A DNA stretch of 64,000 nucleotides from Streptomyces sp. SPB162 (GTDB lineage Bacteria > Actinomycetota > Actinomycetes > Streptomycetales > Streptomycetaceae): assembly GCF_029504575.1 (NCBI RefSeq), contig NZ_JAQFII010000001.1:5959001-6023000 (forward strand), read 5' to 3'. A program made the translations under genes and the position numbers. Below, in pieces: positions 33,357 through 42,270 of the stretch. How positions within the stretch are numbered: position 1 is the stretch's first letter; the number at the start of each line of letters is the position of its first letter. Under the pieces are notes generated by a model. It was not told where the DNA came from and made no database searches. It saw nothing but the letters and a program-made list of their open reading frames with translations.

Positions 33357-33428
33357 GCTGACAGCCCGCGGACAGTCCGCTGACGACGGCCGCCGGCAGC
33401 TGTCAGGCGGTGTCAGGGGGTGTCAGGG
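33357..33428. repeat. TGTCAG/CTGACA repeat cluster upstream of the exporter
   Basis: GCTGACAGC (33357-33365) faces AGCTGTCAG (33398-33406) as an inverted pair. Two further direct copies of GTGTCAGG follow at 33411 and 33421. They lie 58-130 bases upstream of the DrrA-like start, and could be operators for a regulator encoded elsewhere. Confidence 0.45.
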
Positions 33429-34074
33429 GGTTTCGCGAACCAACGCGAACAGGCCCGGCACCCGCTCGGGCAGGAGCGTGTACCGGGCCTGAGGGCCTGC
33501 CGTTCGGTCAGATGTCGCGGAACGGACCAGGCGGCCTTGTGACCTGCTGGGATAGACGGCCGCAGGGTGTTGACCAGCGAATATGGTCTTTTGACTATTT
33601 CACGGTCATGCCTGTTGATGCGGCCGGAAGTCCCAGAAAAGTCCCAGGGAACTCCCTCCTCTGACAGGCGCCCCTTCGTCTCTGCCCAGGGTGAGGCGTC
33701 GCGTGCGGGCCGAATCCTGGGTAGCGACCGGCCACGGGGGGTGATGGCCGGTAGGCCGGCTGCGCCGATCCGTGCGCTGCGGCGACATGCGTGGCCATGG
33801 CGAGGAGGTCCGGGACTCCGAATGCCTCGGATGCGAAACAGCCGGGCTAGGCCAGTACACCAACTCGCAGCGGACTCATGTGGCCCCTCCGGCATTGTTG
33901 AGCGGGTGGCGATCTCACCCGGATTTGTAGCGATGCCGCCGCTTCCCCGGCGGGCTTTCGGGGCCCGGTGTCCGCGCGGCAGCCATGCGCGGCATCGGAA
34001 GCCAGGACGGGGCCTTCCGGTGGCGCCATACGCCTGCTGCGGGGACGAGGCTTTTGGTACACTTTGGCCGCGCT

Positions 34075-34159
34075 GTGCTGACTCCCGTGCTGTCCGTGCT
34101 GACTAAAGTCCCCTGTCAGCACCCCTGGTCACCTCTCCCATGCTGGTTTGGTGCTGACT
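34075..34159. repeat. GTGCTGACT iterated repeats
   Basis: GTGCTGACT occurs in direct orientation at 34075-34083, 34096-34104 and 34151-34159, with an inverted GTCAGCAC at 34115-34122. They lie about 300 bases upstream of the multicopper oxidase. They could be regulator-binding sites or vestigial iterons; neither is proven. Confidence 0.5.
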
Positions 34160-34452
34160 ACGGAGCGTTGAGACCGTGATTCCGGTCAGACTGCCGCCGG
34201 CGCATCTCCTGGACAGCGACCTTGCGGCAGGCGTCCCGTCGGCCGATTTGGCTGTGTGTGCCGGGACCGGCGGGGGAAGCCTGGGCCGAGCGAGTGAGGC
34301 TGCTGCGCGATTTGCCCGATCTGCATATTTTTCGGGTAGGGATGCTGCTCCGTGGCCTGGTCGGCCGCGGTGAAGCGCACCGCCTTCAGGAGGTACCCCA
34401 GTGATAGCCGCACACCGCGCCGTGTCCCGCCCCGCCCGCAGCAAGGGCTGTC

Positions 34453-35607
34453 ATGCCGCCTGACGCGGCGGCGGCCGCCGGAGGCAGCGGGCGCAGGGCT
34501 GTGCTCCGTACCCTGCTCGGGGGTGGTGCCACCGCTGTTCTGGCCGCGCAACAAGTCTCCGCCCGTGCCGCGACGCGCGAGGCCAGCGCCCCTCGATCGC
34601 GTTCGGAATTGCCGGAGACGAGAACTGGGGGCGAGCCGGCCGGCCGTGTGCGGGAGTTCTGGATCCAGGCCGACTCCTTCGAACACAACGCGGTGCCCAA
34701 CGGGTATGACGGCATGATGGGACGGGAGTTCAGCCCCGACCAGACGACGTTTTGGGCGGTCGGCTTCCGCGCCTACACCCCAGACTGGGAAAGCCCTCTG
34801 AAGGCCGACACGGGCGTCGAGGGAGTCGGGGCCAATTCCGGCATTCCCGGCCCAGTGCTGCGCGCGGCGGTGGGCGACACGATCACGGTGCACTTCCGGA
34901 ACAACGACGCATATTACCAATGGCCGCACAGCATTCATCCGCACGGCGTGCAGTACGACCGGGACAACGACGGAGGGTGGCTCGCCGACGATCCCGACCG
35001 GCCCGGCACCGCGATCCCGTACGGGGAGTCGTATACGTACACCTGGATCTGCCGACCGAGCTCGGTCGGCACCTGGATCTATCATGACCATTCCGTGCCG
35101 CAGAAGATCCCGGCACCGGAGGGGGCCTCCGACGAGGCGGCCGGCGATGGAATGGACGCCGATATGGTGATGGAGATCGGGGCCGAACTGGGTCTACTGG
35201 GTCTGTTGGTGGTCACTGACGAGAACACCTCCGAAGTCGACCGGGAGTTCACCCTTCTCCTTCACGACGCCTACACCGACAACGTTCCATCGCTGGCACA
35301 GGACCTCGACATGTTCAATGGCGGAGCGTTCCTCGACAACACGCCCACCTTCACGGCGCGGGTCGGTGAGCGGGTTCGGTGGCGCATCGCCGCGTTGGGC
35401 AAGGAGTTCCACGTCTTCCACATCCACGGCCATCGGTGGGAGAGCCGGCAGGGCTATCAGGGATGGGTGGATTCCCAGATCATCGGCCCCTCTACGACAT
35501 TGACCGTGGAGTACACCGAAGACAACCCCGGCGACTGGATCTATCACTGCCATGTCACCGACCACATGATGGGCGGCATGGTGGGCCGTTATCTCGTTCG
35601 ACCCTGA
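34453..35607 (+). CDS. two-domain multicopper oxidase (small laccase type), Tat-exported
   Basis: A 384-residue two-domain multicopper oxidase. Copper ligands are all visible: HPHG (H162, H164), YHDH (H211, H213), FHIHGH (H323, H325, H327) with H320 upstream for the type 1 site, and YHCHVTDHMMGGM (H365, C366, H367, H371, axial M). The N-terminus carries GRRAVLRTLLGGGATAVLA, a twin-arginine-like signal. Streptomycete small laccases are trimers that oxidise phenols or metals outside the cell. ATG 34453 has AAGGG six bases upstream. It stands alone: non-coding repeats precede it and an IS256 remnant begins about 50 bases after its stop. It may share the extracytoplasmic metal theme of the region downstream. 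Confidence 0.9.
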   Translation: MPPDAAAAAGGSGRRAVLRTLLGGGATAVLAAQQVSARAATREASAPRSRSELPETRTGGEPAGRVREFWIQADSFEHNAVPNGYDGMMGREFSPDQTTFWAVGFRAYTPDWESPLKADTGVEGVGANSGIPGPVLRAAVGDTITVHFRNNDAYYQWPHSIHPHGVQYDRDNDGGWLADDPDRPGTAIPYGESYTYTWICRPSSVGTWIYHDHSVPQKIPAPEGASDEAAGDGMDADMVMEIGAELGLLGLLVVTDENTSEVDREFTLLLHDAYTDNVPSLAQDLDMFNGGAFLDNTPTFTARVGERVRWRIAALGKEFHVFHIHGHRWESRQGYQGWVDSQIIGPSTTLTVEYTEDNPGDWIYHCHVTDHMMGGMVGRYLVRP

Positions 35608-35660
35608 CCGCTCGTAGAAGGCCGTCGACGCGGCACCCCGGGTCACGTCCGCAGGAGTGG

Positions 35661-36970
35661 TGTATCGACGGCCACTCGGTGATCTCGTTTTGAGGCTATG
35701 CGGTGAGTTCGGTGGACAGGGCGGGGTCTGTTTCTGACTCGATCGGGTGGAGGCGGGCCTTGGCGAGGAGTTCGCGGCCCATGTAGTGGCGGACCTCGGC
35801 CCATTCGTCGTTCTGGTCGGACGGGACCGCGCCGACGAGTCGGATGACGGCGGTGCGGTCGGGGAAGATGCCAACGATGTCGGTGCGGCGGCGGATTTCT
35901 TTGTTCAGCCGTTGTTCGACCGGATTTGCCGCCAGAGCTCACGCGGGAACGCGGCGAAGGCGAGCAGGTCGTGCTGTGCGGAGTGCAAGTGGGCTGCCGC
36001 TTTGGGGAGCTTGGTCTCCAAGGGATCCAGGACATGGATCATCTGGGCTTTCACCGCGTCGGTGTCGGGCTGTTCGAAGGCGGTCCGCAGCAACGTGGCC
36101 ACCCACGGTTGGGCTGACTTCGGGACCTGGCTCAGGAGATTTCTCGCGTCGTGGGTGCGGCAGCCCTGCCAGGAGGCACCGGGCAGGAACGCGCCGATGG
36201 CGTTGACCAGGCCGGTGTGGGCGTCGGAGACGACGAGCTGGACGCCGGGCAGGCCGCGGGCGGTCAGCGAGCGAAGGAAGGCGAGCCAGCTGGCGCCGTC
36301 CTCGGCCGTGGTGATGTCGACACCGAGGATCTCGTGGTGGCCGTCGGCGTTGACGCCGACCGCGACCAGGGCGTGGACGTTGATGATGCGGCCACCCTCA
36401 CGGACCTTCTGGGCGAGGGCGTCGACCCAGAGGAACGCATAGGGGTCGGCGTCCAGGGGGCGGTTGCGGAAGGCGGCGACTTGCTCGTCCAGGTGCTTGG
36501 CCATCGTGCTGGCCTGGGACTTCGACAGCTGGGTGCCGCCGGGGGACTCGGCGAGTTTCTCGACCCGGGGGGAGACGCCGAGCAGGTAGGCGGTGGCGAC
36601 CACGGAGATGAGCGCCTGTTCGGCGCGGCGCCGCCGTTCGATGAGCCAGTGAGGGAAATAGCTGCCCTGGCGCAGCTTGGGGGCAGCGAATTCGACGGTG
36701 CCGGCGCGGGTGCCCCGTTCGCGTGGGCGGTCCAGCCGTTGCGGTGGTTGATGCGTTCGTCGCTGACCTGCCCATATTCGGCGTCGCCGAGGGCGTCGGG
36801 CCTCTGCGGACATGAGTGCGTCGGCGAATGTCTTGACCATCGCGCGCAGCAGATCGGGACTCGCCGCGGCGAGGGCGTGCGGGGGCAGATTGTCTGGTGC
36901 GGTCATCGTGCTGATCTCCTTCGAGACATAGACATCTCTCGAAGATCAGCCGGTGGCCGTTCTCATATCC
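35661..36970 (-). mobile_element. decayed IS256-family insertion sequence
   Basis: About 1.3 kb bounded by imperfect inverted repeats: the left end has ACGGCCAC-tcGGTGATCT (35668-35685), and the right end read inward has ACGGCCACcGGcTGATCT near 36960-36943. It contains one transposase gene with a 10-base deletion. The exact outer ends and the 8-9 bp target duplication could not be fixed by eye. Confidence 0.7.
35696..36906 (-). pseudogene. IS256-family transposase, frameshifted near its C-terminus
   Basis: The intact frame covers 333 residues, including FLWVDALAQKVREGGRI (first catalytic Asp), VVSDAHTGLVNAI (second Asp) and the WQGCRTHDARNLL segment. It ends at LWRQIRSNNG-stop. The next frame continues with RLNKEIRRRTDVVGIFPDRT and ends ELTA at 35696. 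Compared with the family motif SNNPxERLNKEIRRR, ten bases are missing around 35908-35916; restoring ten gives a 406-residue protein. The loss falls at the conserved glutamate region, so the element should be inactive by itself. AAGGAG precedes the ATG. Confidence 0.88.
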
Positions 36971-37078
36971 GGACCCTCACTCTGACGCCGGGACAAACAC
37001 CCGGATCAGGTGAGAACCGGCACACCACTTCTCTGGACGCCACCGCACCCCGCCCAACTGGCCGGGAGCATTGATGGT

Positions 37079-37207
37079 CACGGTCGCCTTGACCGTGACT
37101 ACGAAGCCCTCCCGCACCGGTCCGAAGCCTCGATTCACATCGCAGCCATCAACCTCATGGCACGCCGCCTCACCGCCGAAAACACGCCCACCTGGCGGGG
37201 CGCCTGA
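37079..37207 (+). pseudogene. 3' fragment of an IS5-type transposase
   Basis: The last 42 codons of a DDE transposase of the IS5/IS4 group remain: HGRLDRDYEALPHRSEASI followed by HIAAINLMARRLT and a stop. This matches the typical RRLxxDYExLPxxSEAxIxxAxIxLMxRRL ending. Everything upstream is gone; the frame before 37079 does not resemble a transposase. Confidence 0.65.
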
Positions 37208-37760
37208 CCCTAAATAGAACGGACACCAAAGAACCAAGGTCGGGGGTCTTGGCGTTCGGTGCAGCGACGGAGCTTGCCGCAGTTGTTCATCCACGAGCTC
37301 GTTCGCTCATTGACTTAGCGCGAGCCGGACCGGAGGGGTTTTCGTGCCGCGTTGGTTATCTGGCCGATATCCCTCCAATTGGAAGTTCTGGTGGATCACG
37401 CTGTAGTCGTATCCGGCAACCAGGTTCAGCCGTGGGTGCTCGGACAACGGTCCCAGCGAAGCTTGGAGCCGTAGGCGTACGCCAGGCTGGTCGGGGATGG
37501 TGAATCCCTGCGCGGCAGGCAATGGCCGGATCTCCCCGATTGCGTTGGTGACGGTGGACCCGCCCCGCCCAACCGGGGGCGGCGAGAGAACCCGCCGATG
37601 ACAGCGGCTCGCAGTGTCGGCTGTTGGTGCTTGCGAGCCGGCGTCTTTCGGCCGTATATCCAGCAGGCCGGTGTCTCAGGGTGGCGGAAGGGTTCGTGGG
37701 GTACGTGGGGTACGGATACGGCTCTCCGGGATTCTCGACTGCGAGGGGTGGGGATCGGTG
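37208..37760. other. 553-bp region without a convincing gene
   Basis: Between the IS5 fragment and the next gene, a 71-residue frame on the minus strand (37522-37307) has a semi-plausible composition but no family. GGGTACGTGGGGTACGGATACGG near 37698-37720 is a small direct repeat. The promoter of the following gene should be here. Confidence 0.4.
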
Positions 37761-39116
37761 ATGGATGCCGAGCGGGGGCTTCTTGTTCTGATGGGTTCGG
37801 GGGAGACCAGCCCCACGATGGTGACGTTGCACCGGCAGTTGGTGGCGCATCTGGAGTCGGACGCCGGGGCAGTGATCTTGGAGACCCCGTACGGGTTCCA
37901 GGTGAACCGTGGGGACATCTCGTCCCGGGCTCAGGAGTACTTCCGGCGCAGTGTGGGGCTCGTGGCCACGGTGCTCGCTGATACGGACGCTGATCTTGCG
38001 GTAGACGCTGATCCCGACGCTCCACACGATCAAATACGCCGAGCTGCCTGGGTGTTCTGCGGTCCCGGTAGTCCCTCGTACGCGCTGCGGCGGTGGCGGG
38101 AGCAGGGATGGGGGCAGGCTCTGGCCGATCGGGTGCGGCGGGGCCGTGGGGTGACGGTGATGGCGTCTGCCGCCGCCTGCACCGTCGGACGGGCTGCGCT
38201 GCCCGTGTACGAAGTCTACAAAGCCGGGCACCCGCCGGTGTGGCTGAACGGATTGGACCTGCTCGGGGGTCTGGGCATTTCGGTTGCGGTGATACCGCAC
38301 TACGACAACGCCGAGGGCGGTACGCACGACACCCGCTTCTGCTATCTCGGTGAGACCAGGCTGGCCGCTCTGGAGGGGCACCTGCCAGGGGACAGTGCCG
38401 TCCTCGGCATCGATGAGCACACCGCGGTCATCATCGATCTCGCCGCCGACAGTGCGCGGGTATGGGGCCGCGGGGTCCTGACGATCCGGCGCCGTGGGGC
38501 CGTCACGCTGATCCCCTCGGGCACGGTTGTGCCACTGGACCGCTTGCGGAGTCTTGCTGCCGGCACTGCCGTAAGCGAGGCATCCGGGCCTTGGGAGGCG
38601 GCGACCGAGCCGGTCCGGTCGGACGGGCCTTCGGGCGGTGACGGGCCGGTCACCCTCCAGGAGGCCGTCACCGCCGCGGATGGGCTCTTCGAGTCGGCGC
38701 GGGCGGCGCGTGACGCCGGTCGGATGGTGGCCGCGGTCCTGCAACTGGAGGCTGAGATCAGCTCGTGGTCCGGTGACACGGAGGAGGACGAGGGTGGGCA
38801 GGAGTGGGCACGGACGGTCCTGCGCGGAATGATCCGTCGGTTCGCCATGCCCGCGCAACAGGGCATGGTGGAGCCGGAGCTCACTCTGGGCCGGGTCATC
38901 GATCCACTGCTCGATCTGCGCGGCGCGCTGCGGGCCCAGGGAGCTTACGACCTCGCCGACCGACTGCGGGCGTCGCTTGCCGCAGGCGGTGTACGGATTC
39001 GCGACGATGCCCGGGGCAGCCGGTGGCAGCTCCTGCCGGGTGAGGAAGCCGAGGTGATCGGCACGGAGGAATCCATCGGGTCCGCGGACAACGCATCCTC
39101 GGATAGATACCCGTGA
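37761..39116 (+). CDS. fusion of a cyanophycinase/S51-like (type 1 glutamine amidotransferase-like) domain with a CysS-like C-terminal domain
   Basis: A 451-residue protein. Residues 1-~270 resemble the S51/cyanophycinase-type alpha/beta hydrolase-like group: LLVLMGSGETSPTM at the start, FCGPGSPSYALRRW, and the nucleophile region VTVMASAAACTVG, where family members have a Ser in a sharp turn; also LGIDEHTAVIID. Residues ~385-435 (LRAQGAYDLADRLRASLAAGG then VRIRDDARGSRWQL) strongly resemble the extreme C-terminus of cysteinyl-tRNA synthetases (DFxLADxIRDxLxxxGIxIxDTxxGTxW). The ATG gives a sensible N-terminus; GAGGGG lies upstream. No signal peptide. The function is unknown; a hydrolase or sensor borrowing a tRNA-synthetase tail is one reading. 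Confidence 0.8.
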   Translation: MDAERGLLVLMGSGETSPTMVTLHRQLVAHLESDAGAVILETPYGFQVNRGDISSRAQEYFRRSVGLVATVLADTDADLAVDADPDAPHDQIRRAAWVFCGPGSPSYALRRWREQGWGQALADRVRRGRGVTVMASAAACTVGRAALPVYEVYKAGHPPVWLNGLDLLGGLGISVAVIPHYDNAEGGTHDTRFCYLGETRLAALEGHLPGDSAVLGIDEHTAVIIDLAADSARVWGRGVLTIRRRGAVTLIPSGTVVPLDRLRSLAAGTAVSEASGPWEAATEPVRSDGPSGGDGPVTLQEAVTAADGLFESARAARDAGRMVAAVLQLEAEISSWSGDTEEDEGGQEWARTVLRGMIRRFAMPAQQGMVEPELTLGRVIDPLLDLRGALRAQGAYDLADRLRASLAAGGVRIRDDARGSRWQLLPGEEAEVIGTEESIGSADNASSDRYP

Positions 39117-39236
39117 CATGCAATTGCGACTTCCTGGCAATAGAGTCGGCGGTGGGCTGTTTCGTCGTCCCGGCCCCCGACGATTCTGGAGTCGACCTAT
39201 GGTTGCCGGTTTGTCCCCCGCTGTAGACGGGCACCG

Positions 39237-39770
39237 ATGATGTTCCGCATGCCCGGCCCCGTGTCGCCGCCCCCGGTCATGGTCGAAGCGCTGCTGCTGC
39301 GGTACGACGCGGTCGTCGGCTTCGCCTACCGCCGGTTGCTCACCGGGCTTGCCCGGTCCGCCGCTCCTGATCGCACGGCCCGTCGGTTGGCCGGGCTTTC
39401 CGACGACGACGACTGCCACCTCGTGCACTCCACCAGTTGGCGTGCCGATGACGAGGGGGCGATCGTTCTGACCTACGTCGTCCATCCCGATCCCGACCCT
39501 GATCGTCCCGCGCGCACTCTTGCGGATCCGCACACCATCGCTCGCAGTGGGAGGCCCGGTCATCCGGCGCCGTCCGACCTGACGGTTGACCATGTGGCAT
39601 CTCATGCCGTCAGGCATCTGGCGCTCCTGGAGGGGACCGATCCGGCTGTTGCCGCCTTCCTTGCGGCCCGGCCGCAGGCGCGGCGCGCTTTGACCCGCGT
39701 CTGCGCCGCTCCCGCAGGACAGCTCCGACCGGCGGTCGACGACGAACTCGCGGCGACCGGCGGGCGGTGA
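39237..39770 (+). CDS. hypothetical protein
   Basis: A 177-residue soluble-looking protein that I do not recognise. Codon use is typical of the organism. Segments such as LLLRYDAVVGFAYRRLLTG and YVVHPDPDPDRPARTLAD suggest a folded N-terminal half; the C-terminal half is Ala/Arg rich. No signal peptide, membrane span or catalytic motif is visible. It ends 14 bases before the convergent copy-A lipoprotein gene. A second ATG three codons in is possible. Confidence 0.55.
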   Translation: MMFRMPGPVSPPPVMVEALLLRYDAVVGFAYRRLLTGLARSAAPDRTARRLAGLSDDDDCHLVHSTSWRADDEGAIVLTYVVHPDPDPDRPARTLADPHTIARSGRPGHPAPSDLTVDHVASHAVRHLALLEGTDPAVAAFLAARPQARRALTRVCAAPAGQLRPAVDDELAATGGR

Positions 39771-39783
39771 GCCCGCGGGGGGG

Positions 39784-40131
39784 CTACCGGGTCGTGGTGT
39801 CCGTCTTGTCCGCCGGTGACAGGTGTGCGGCGCTGCCGCCGAGTTCCGTGTAGAGGCGCGTCCACAGGTGGTCGGTGTCGGTAGGTGGTTTTCCGTCGCA
39901 GTACGCCTTGGTGCCGTTCGCGGTGTAGTAGCGCATCAGTTGCAGGACGGAACGCGGGTCGGCGTGGGCGCCCGCCGTGTAGCGGTCGGCCGGTCCTCGG
40001 GTCTGGTGGATGCGGCAGGTCGGTGACGAGGTGCCGTCCTGTGCATCGAGCAAACCGCTCGCGGGCGCGCATCCGCCCGTTGCGACAACGGCCAGCAGCG
40101 CTGCGGCGGCAGGGATCCGACGGTACGTCAT
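39784..40131 (-). CDS. small lipoprotein, copy A
   Basis: A 115-residue predicted lipoprotein: hydrophobic signal ending in the lipobox VATGGCAP (Cys ~21). The mature part keeps two cysteines, SPTCRIHQTR and KAYCDGKPP, about 38 residues apart, and the segment LMRYYTANGTKAYCDGK. It is a paralogue of the copy-B lipoprotein at 59033, which has NPTCRTHQI, MMKYYTAKGTVPFCDAK and a similar C-terminus (WSRLYTNL against WTRLYTEL). The conserved cysteine pair could form a disulfide or bind a metal outside the cell. It lies 15 bases downstream of the NicO-type transporter gene, in the same order as in copy B. Confidence 0.85.
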   Translation of the reverse strand: MTYRRIPAAAALLAVVATGGCAPASGLLDAQDGTSSPTCRIHQTRGPADRYTAGAHADPRSVLQLMRYYTANGTKAYCDGKPPTDTDHLWTRLYTELGGSAAHLSPADKTDTTTR

Positions 40132-40146
40132 GGTGTCTCCCAGGTG

Positions 40147-41823
40147 TCAGAGAACGGTGGGCAGGCTGCGGGCGACGAGGCCGAGGCCGACGAGGAGGAC
40201 CAGGGCAGCGGTCAACAGTGCGGTGTAGGGCGCGATACGGCGTAGGCCGGCGAACAGCGGACGATCGGCGACCTTGGCCGCGCGGCCTCCGAGCCGCACC
40301 AGCAGGAGGCCGACCGCGGTGAGGGTGGCGGCCATGCCGAGGCCGTAGGCCAGCACGAGGACGGCCCCGAAGACTGTCCGGCCCAGCGCGATGGCCCCGA
40401 GCAGGACGACGAGTGCGGACGGGCTGGGCACGAGGCCGCCGGCCACCCCCAGGCCGACCAGACCGCGCGTGGTGAAGGGCTGGGGGTCGGCCGCCTCCGG
40501 TCCGTGACGGTGGTGGTGTCCGAAGAACCCGTGACGGTGGGGTTTCTCACCGCCGCCGGCTGCTTCGTGCCCGTGGGCGTGGCTATGCGGGTGGCTGGCC
40601 GCGGGCCCGTGCGCATGCCGGTGCCCGTCGCCATGGGCGTGGACGCCGTCGTGCGGGTGGAGGCTCTCCGCGCCGGGCCGGGTCGCGGCCTGTGCCCCCA
40701 CCAGTGCCGGGTGCGCAGGCTCCTCTGCCATCGCGTCCTCCGGTGCCTGCGTGGCTGTTGTTCGGGAGTGCCGCAGCGCGTCGGTGAGGAGGGTCGCCCC
40801 CACAGCGGCCACCAAGGCGCCGCTGACGATTCCCAGCCAGTTCAGTACGGTGTCGCCGGCCAGGGAGGAGAAGGTGGTGAGACACAGCCCGATGACCAGG
40901 ACGCCCGCGGTGTGGGTGACGGTGACGGTCGCGCCGACGGTAACGGCGTCACGGGTGCTGCCGCGTCGCCCGGCGAGATAGGCGGCCATCACCGTCTTGC
41001 CGTGTCCGGGCAGGAGCGCGTGACCGGCACCGAGGACGATGGAGAGCAACACGGCGAGGATGCCGACTGGGACGGTGAGGTGGCGGGTACCGGCCAGGGA
41101 CGCCAAGTGCTGGGACAGCGCCTCGACACGGCCGGTCGGACCGCCGTCGATCGCGGTGGGCGGCGCGGGGGCGCCGGCGGTGGACTTCCCCGCACCCGCG
41201 ACGGCGGCGAACTCGGCCCTGGTGTCCCCGCGCGGCGCGCTGAGCAGGTCACGCGGGTAGCGGCGGAGTTCGTCGGTGGCCGACTTCTGGGGCACCGTGG
41301 AATGCTGCAGGCGGGCACCGACCGCGGTGGCGGTGATCTCGTTCCAGCCCACCCTGCCCGGGTCGGCGCCGGTGGCGACCCGGACGGTCACCGGTCGCGC
41401 GGTCAGTTCCAGCGGGGCGCTGAGGTCGCACACGAGTCGGCTGGTGCGCAGGCCGGTCTGTCCGCGAAGGTAGTCGAACGCCGATGCCTTGACCGTCCAT
41501 GTCAAGCGTTCGGGGGTGGTGACCTGAAGCTGGTGCGCCGCCTGCGCGCAGCCAGCTGTTGCCCAGGCGGTCCGTTCGGCGGCGCTCTGCTGACCGTCGC
41601 CGTTGGTGTCGACCCCGGGTGCGGCCTGCAGGGTGGGGATCTCCGCGGTGTCGGTGACCACGAGTGCGTCGAGGCGATCCGGCCGCACGGTGAACCCGGT
41701 GTAGTGGTTGACCGAGAAGTTGCCGAGCGGATGGGCCTGGGCTCCGGGGGCGGCCGCCCCGAGCAGCCACAGGATGCCAACGGCTACCAGGGCCCCACGC
41801 CGCACGGGATGTCGCAATGCCAT
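40147..41823 (-). CDS. NicO-family nickel/cobalt-type transporter with exported N-terminal domain and His-rich loop, copy A
   Basis: A 558-residue membrane protein. A signal peptide ends near AQAHPLGNFSVNHYTGF. Residues ~30-240 form an exported domain containing an EF-hand-like loop DTNGDGQQSAAE. Then come the NicO/RcnA-type TM bundle with GAGHALLPGHGKTVMAAYLAG, a cytoplasmic loop very rich in histidine (DGVHAHGDGHRHAHG and GHHHRHG), and a second TM half with GGLVPSPSALVVLLGAIALGR. The family moves Ni2+/Co2+, often as an efflux system; direction and metal are not shown here. ATG 41823 has GAAGGG upstream. It is divergent from the DUF4331 gene and paralogous to the 57177-58991 gene. Confidence 0.9.
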   Translation of the reverse strand: MALRHPVRRGALVAVGILWLLGAAAPGAQAHPLGNFSVNHYTGFTVRPDRLDALVVTDTAEIPTLQAAPGVDTNGDGQQSAAERTAWATAGCAQAAHQLQVTTPERLTWTVKASAFDYLRGQTGLRTSRLVCDLSAPLELTARPVTVRVATGADPGRVGWNEITATAVGARLQHSTVPQKSATDELRRYPRDLLSAPRGDTRAEFAAVAGAGKSTAGAPAPPTAIDGGPTGRVEALSQHLASLAGTRHLTVPVGILAVLLSIVLGAGHALLPGHGKTVMAAYLAGRRGSTRDAVTVGATVTVTHTAGVLVIGLCLTTFSSLAGDTVLNWLGIVSGALVAAVGATLLTDALRHSRTTATQAPEDAMAEEPAHPALVGAQAATRPGAESLHPHDGVHAHGDGHRHAHGPAASHPHSHAHGHEAAGGGEKPHRHGFFGHHHRHGPEAADPQPFTTRGLVGLGVAGGLVPSPSALVVLLGAIALGRTVFGAVLVLAYGLGMAATLTAVGLLLVRLGGRAAKVADRPLFAGLRRIAPYTALLTAALVLLVGLGLVARSLPTVL

Positions 41824-42270
41824 GGAAGGCCCTTCGGGAGCGGCGAGGTGGTGCGATGTCCCGTCGCGCGCGCAGGCAGCGCGCGGCACCAGGACGGCAG
41901 CCGTACCCGGCAGTCGGCCTCCTCAGGCACCGTGGGGAGCGGGCTCACCCGTGCGGCGGACCGCGGTCACGGGCGCGGCAACGCAGCAGAGCCCCTGGTC
42001 GACAGCCCGCCGCCTGCAGATGGCGGGAAGGGCCGTTCTCGCCCTGGCGGCGGGGCGGGTCCCATTCGGCTCTGCTGGATTGCGGACGCATGGGGCTCAT
42101 GGTGCTTTATGTGTAGCTTAAGCCGCATTTCAGAGTCACCTGTGGACGGCTGCTGCCGATAGTTCGGCACGGCCGGCGGGGTTTTGGTGCGGCTTGGAGT
42201 GCACGCAGTTCGCCGCCGTGCCGACCCCGACCCGCGGGGCCGGTCCGGCTCCACCGGAAACGGATGGCCG
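41824..42270. other. 447-bp divergent promoter region of copy A
   Basis: No coding frame with normal codon structure. It contains a CGCGCGC...GCGCGCG hairpin near 41867-41884 and an A+T-rich patch at 42095-42130 (GCTTTATGTGTAGCTTAAG) likely to hold the promoter of the DUF4331 gene. Confidence 0.5.

Larger units (their letters stand above)
33300..34452. other. 1.15-kb region without a convincing gene
   Basis: Open frames on both strands here have poor codon structure and no recognisable motifs. Present are the TGTCAG repeats (33357-33428), a hairpin AGGCCCGG...CCGGGCCT (33451-33490), two direct GTCCCAG repeats near 33630-33646, and a GTGCTGACT repeat array (34075-34159). A 60-residue frame from TTG 34222 to 34404 with a plausible helical C-terminus (AERVRLLRDLPDLHIFRVGM) could be a small gene or a fragment. 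G+C is lower than in the flanking core, and accessory DNA begins around here. Confidence 0.5.

Noticed and set aside
33413..34106. Frames of 160 and 179 codons in the 33.4-34.1 kb gap
   Set aside because: They overlap each other on opposite strands, lack ribosome sites, and show no family motif or normal third-position G+C.
34222..34404. A 60-codon frame ending before the laccase
   Set aside because: The C-terminal helix looks plausible but it starts at a TTG without a ribosome site and has no recognisable family; kept only as a note in the region entry.
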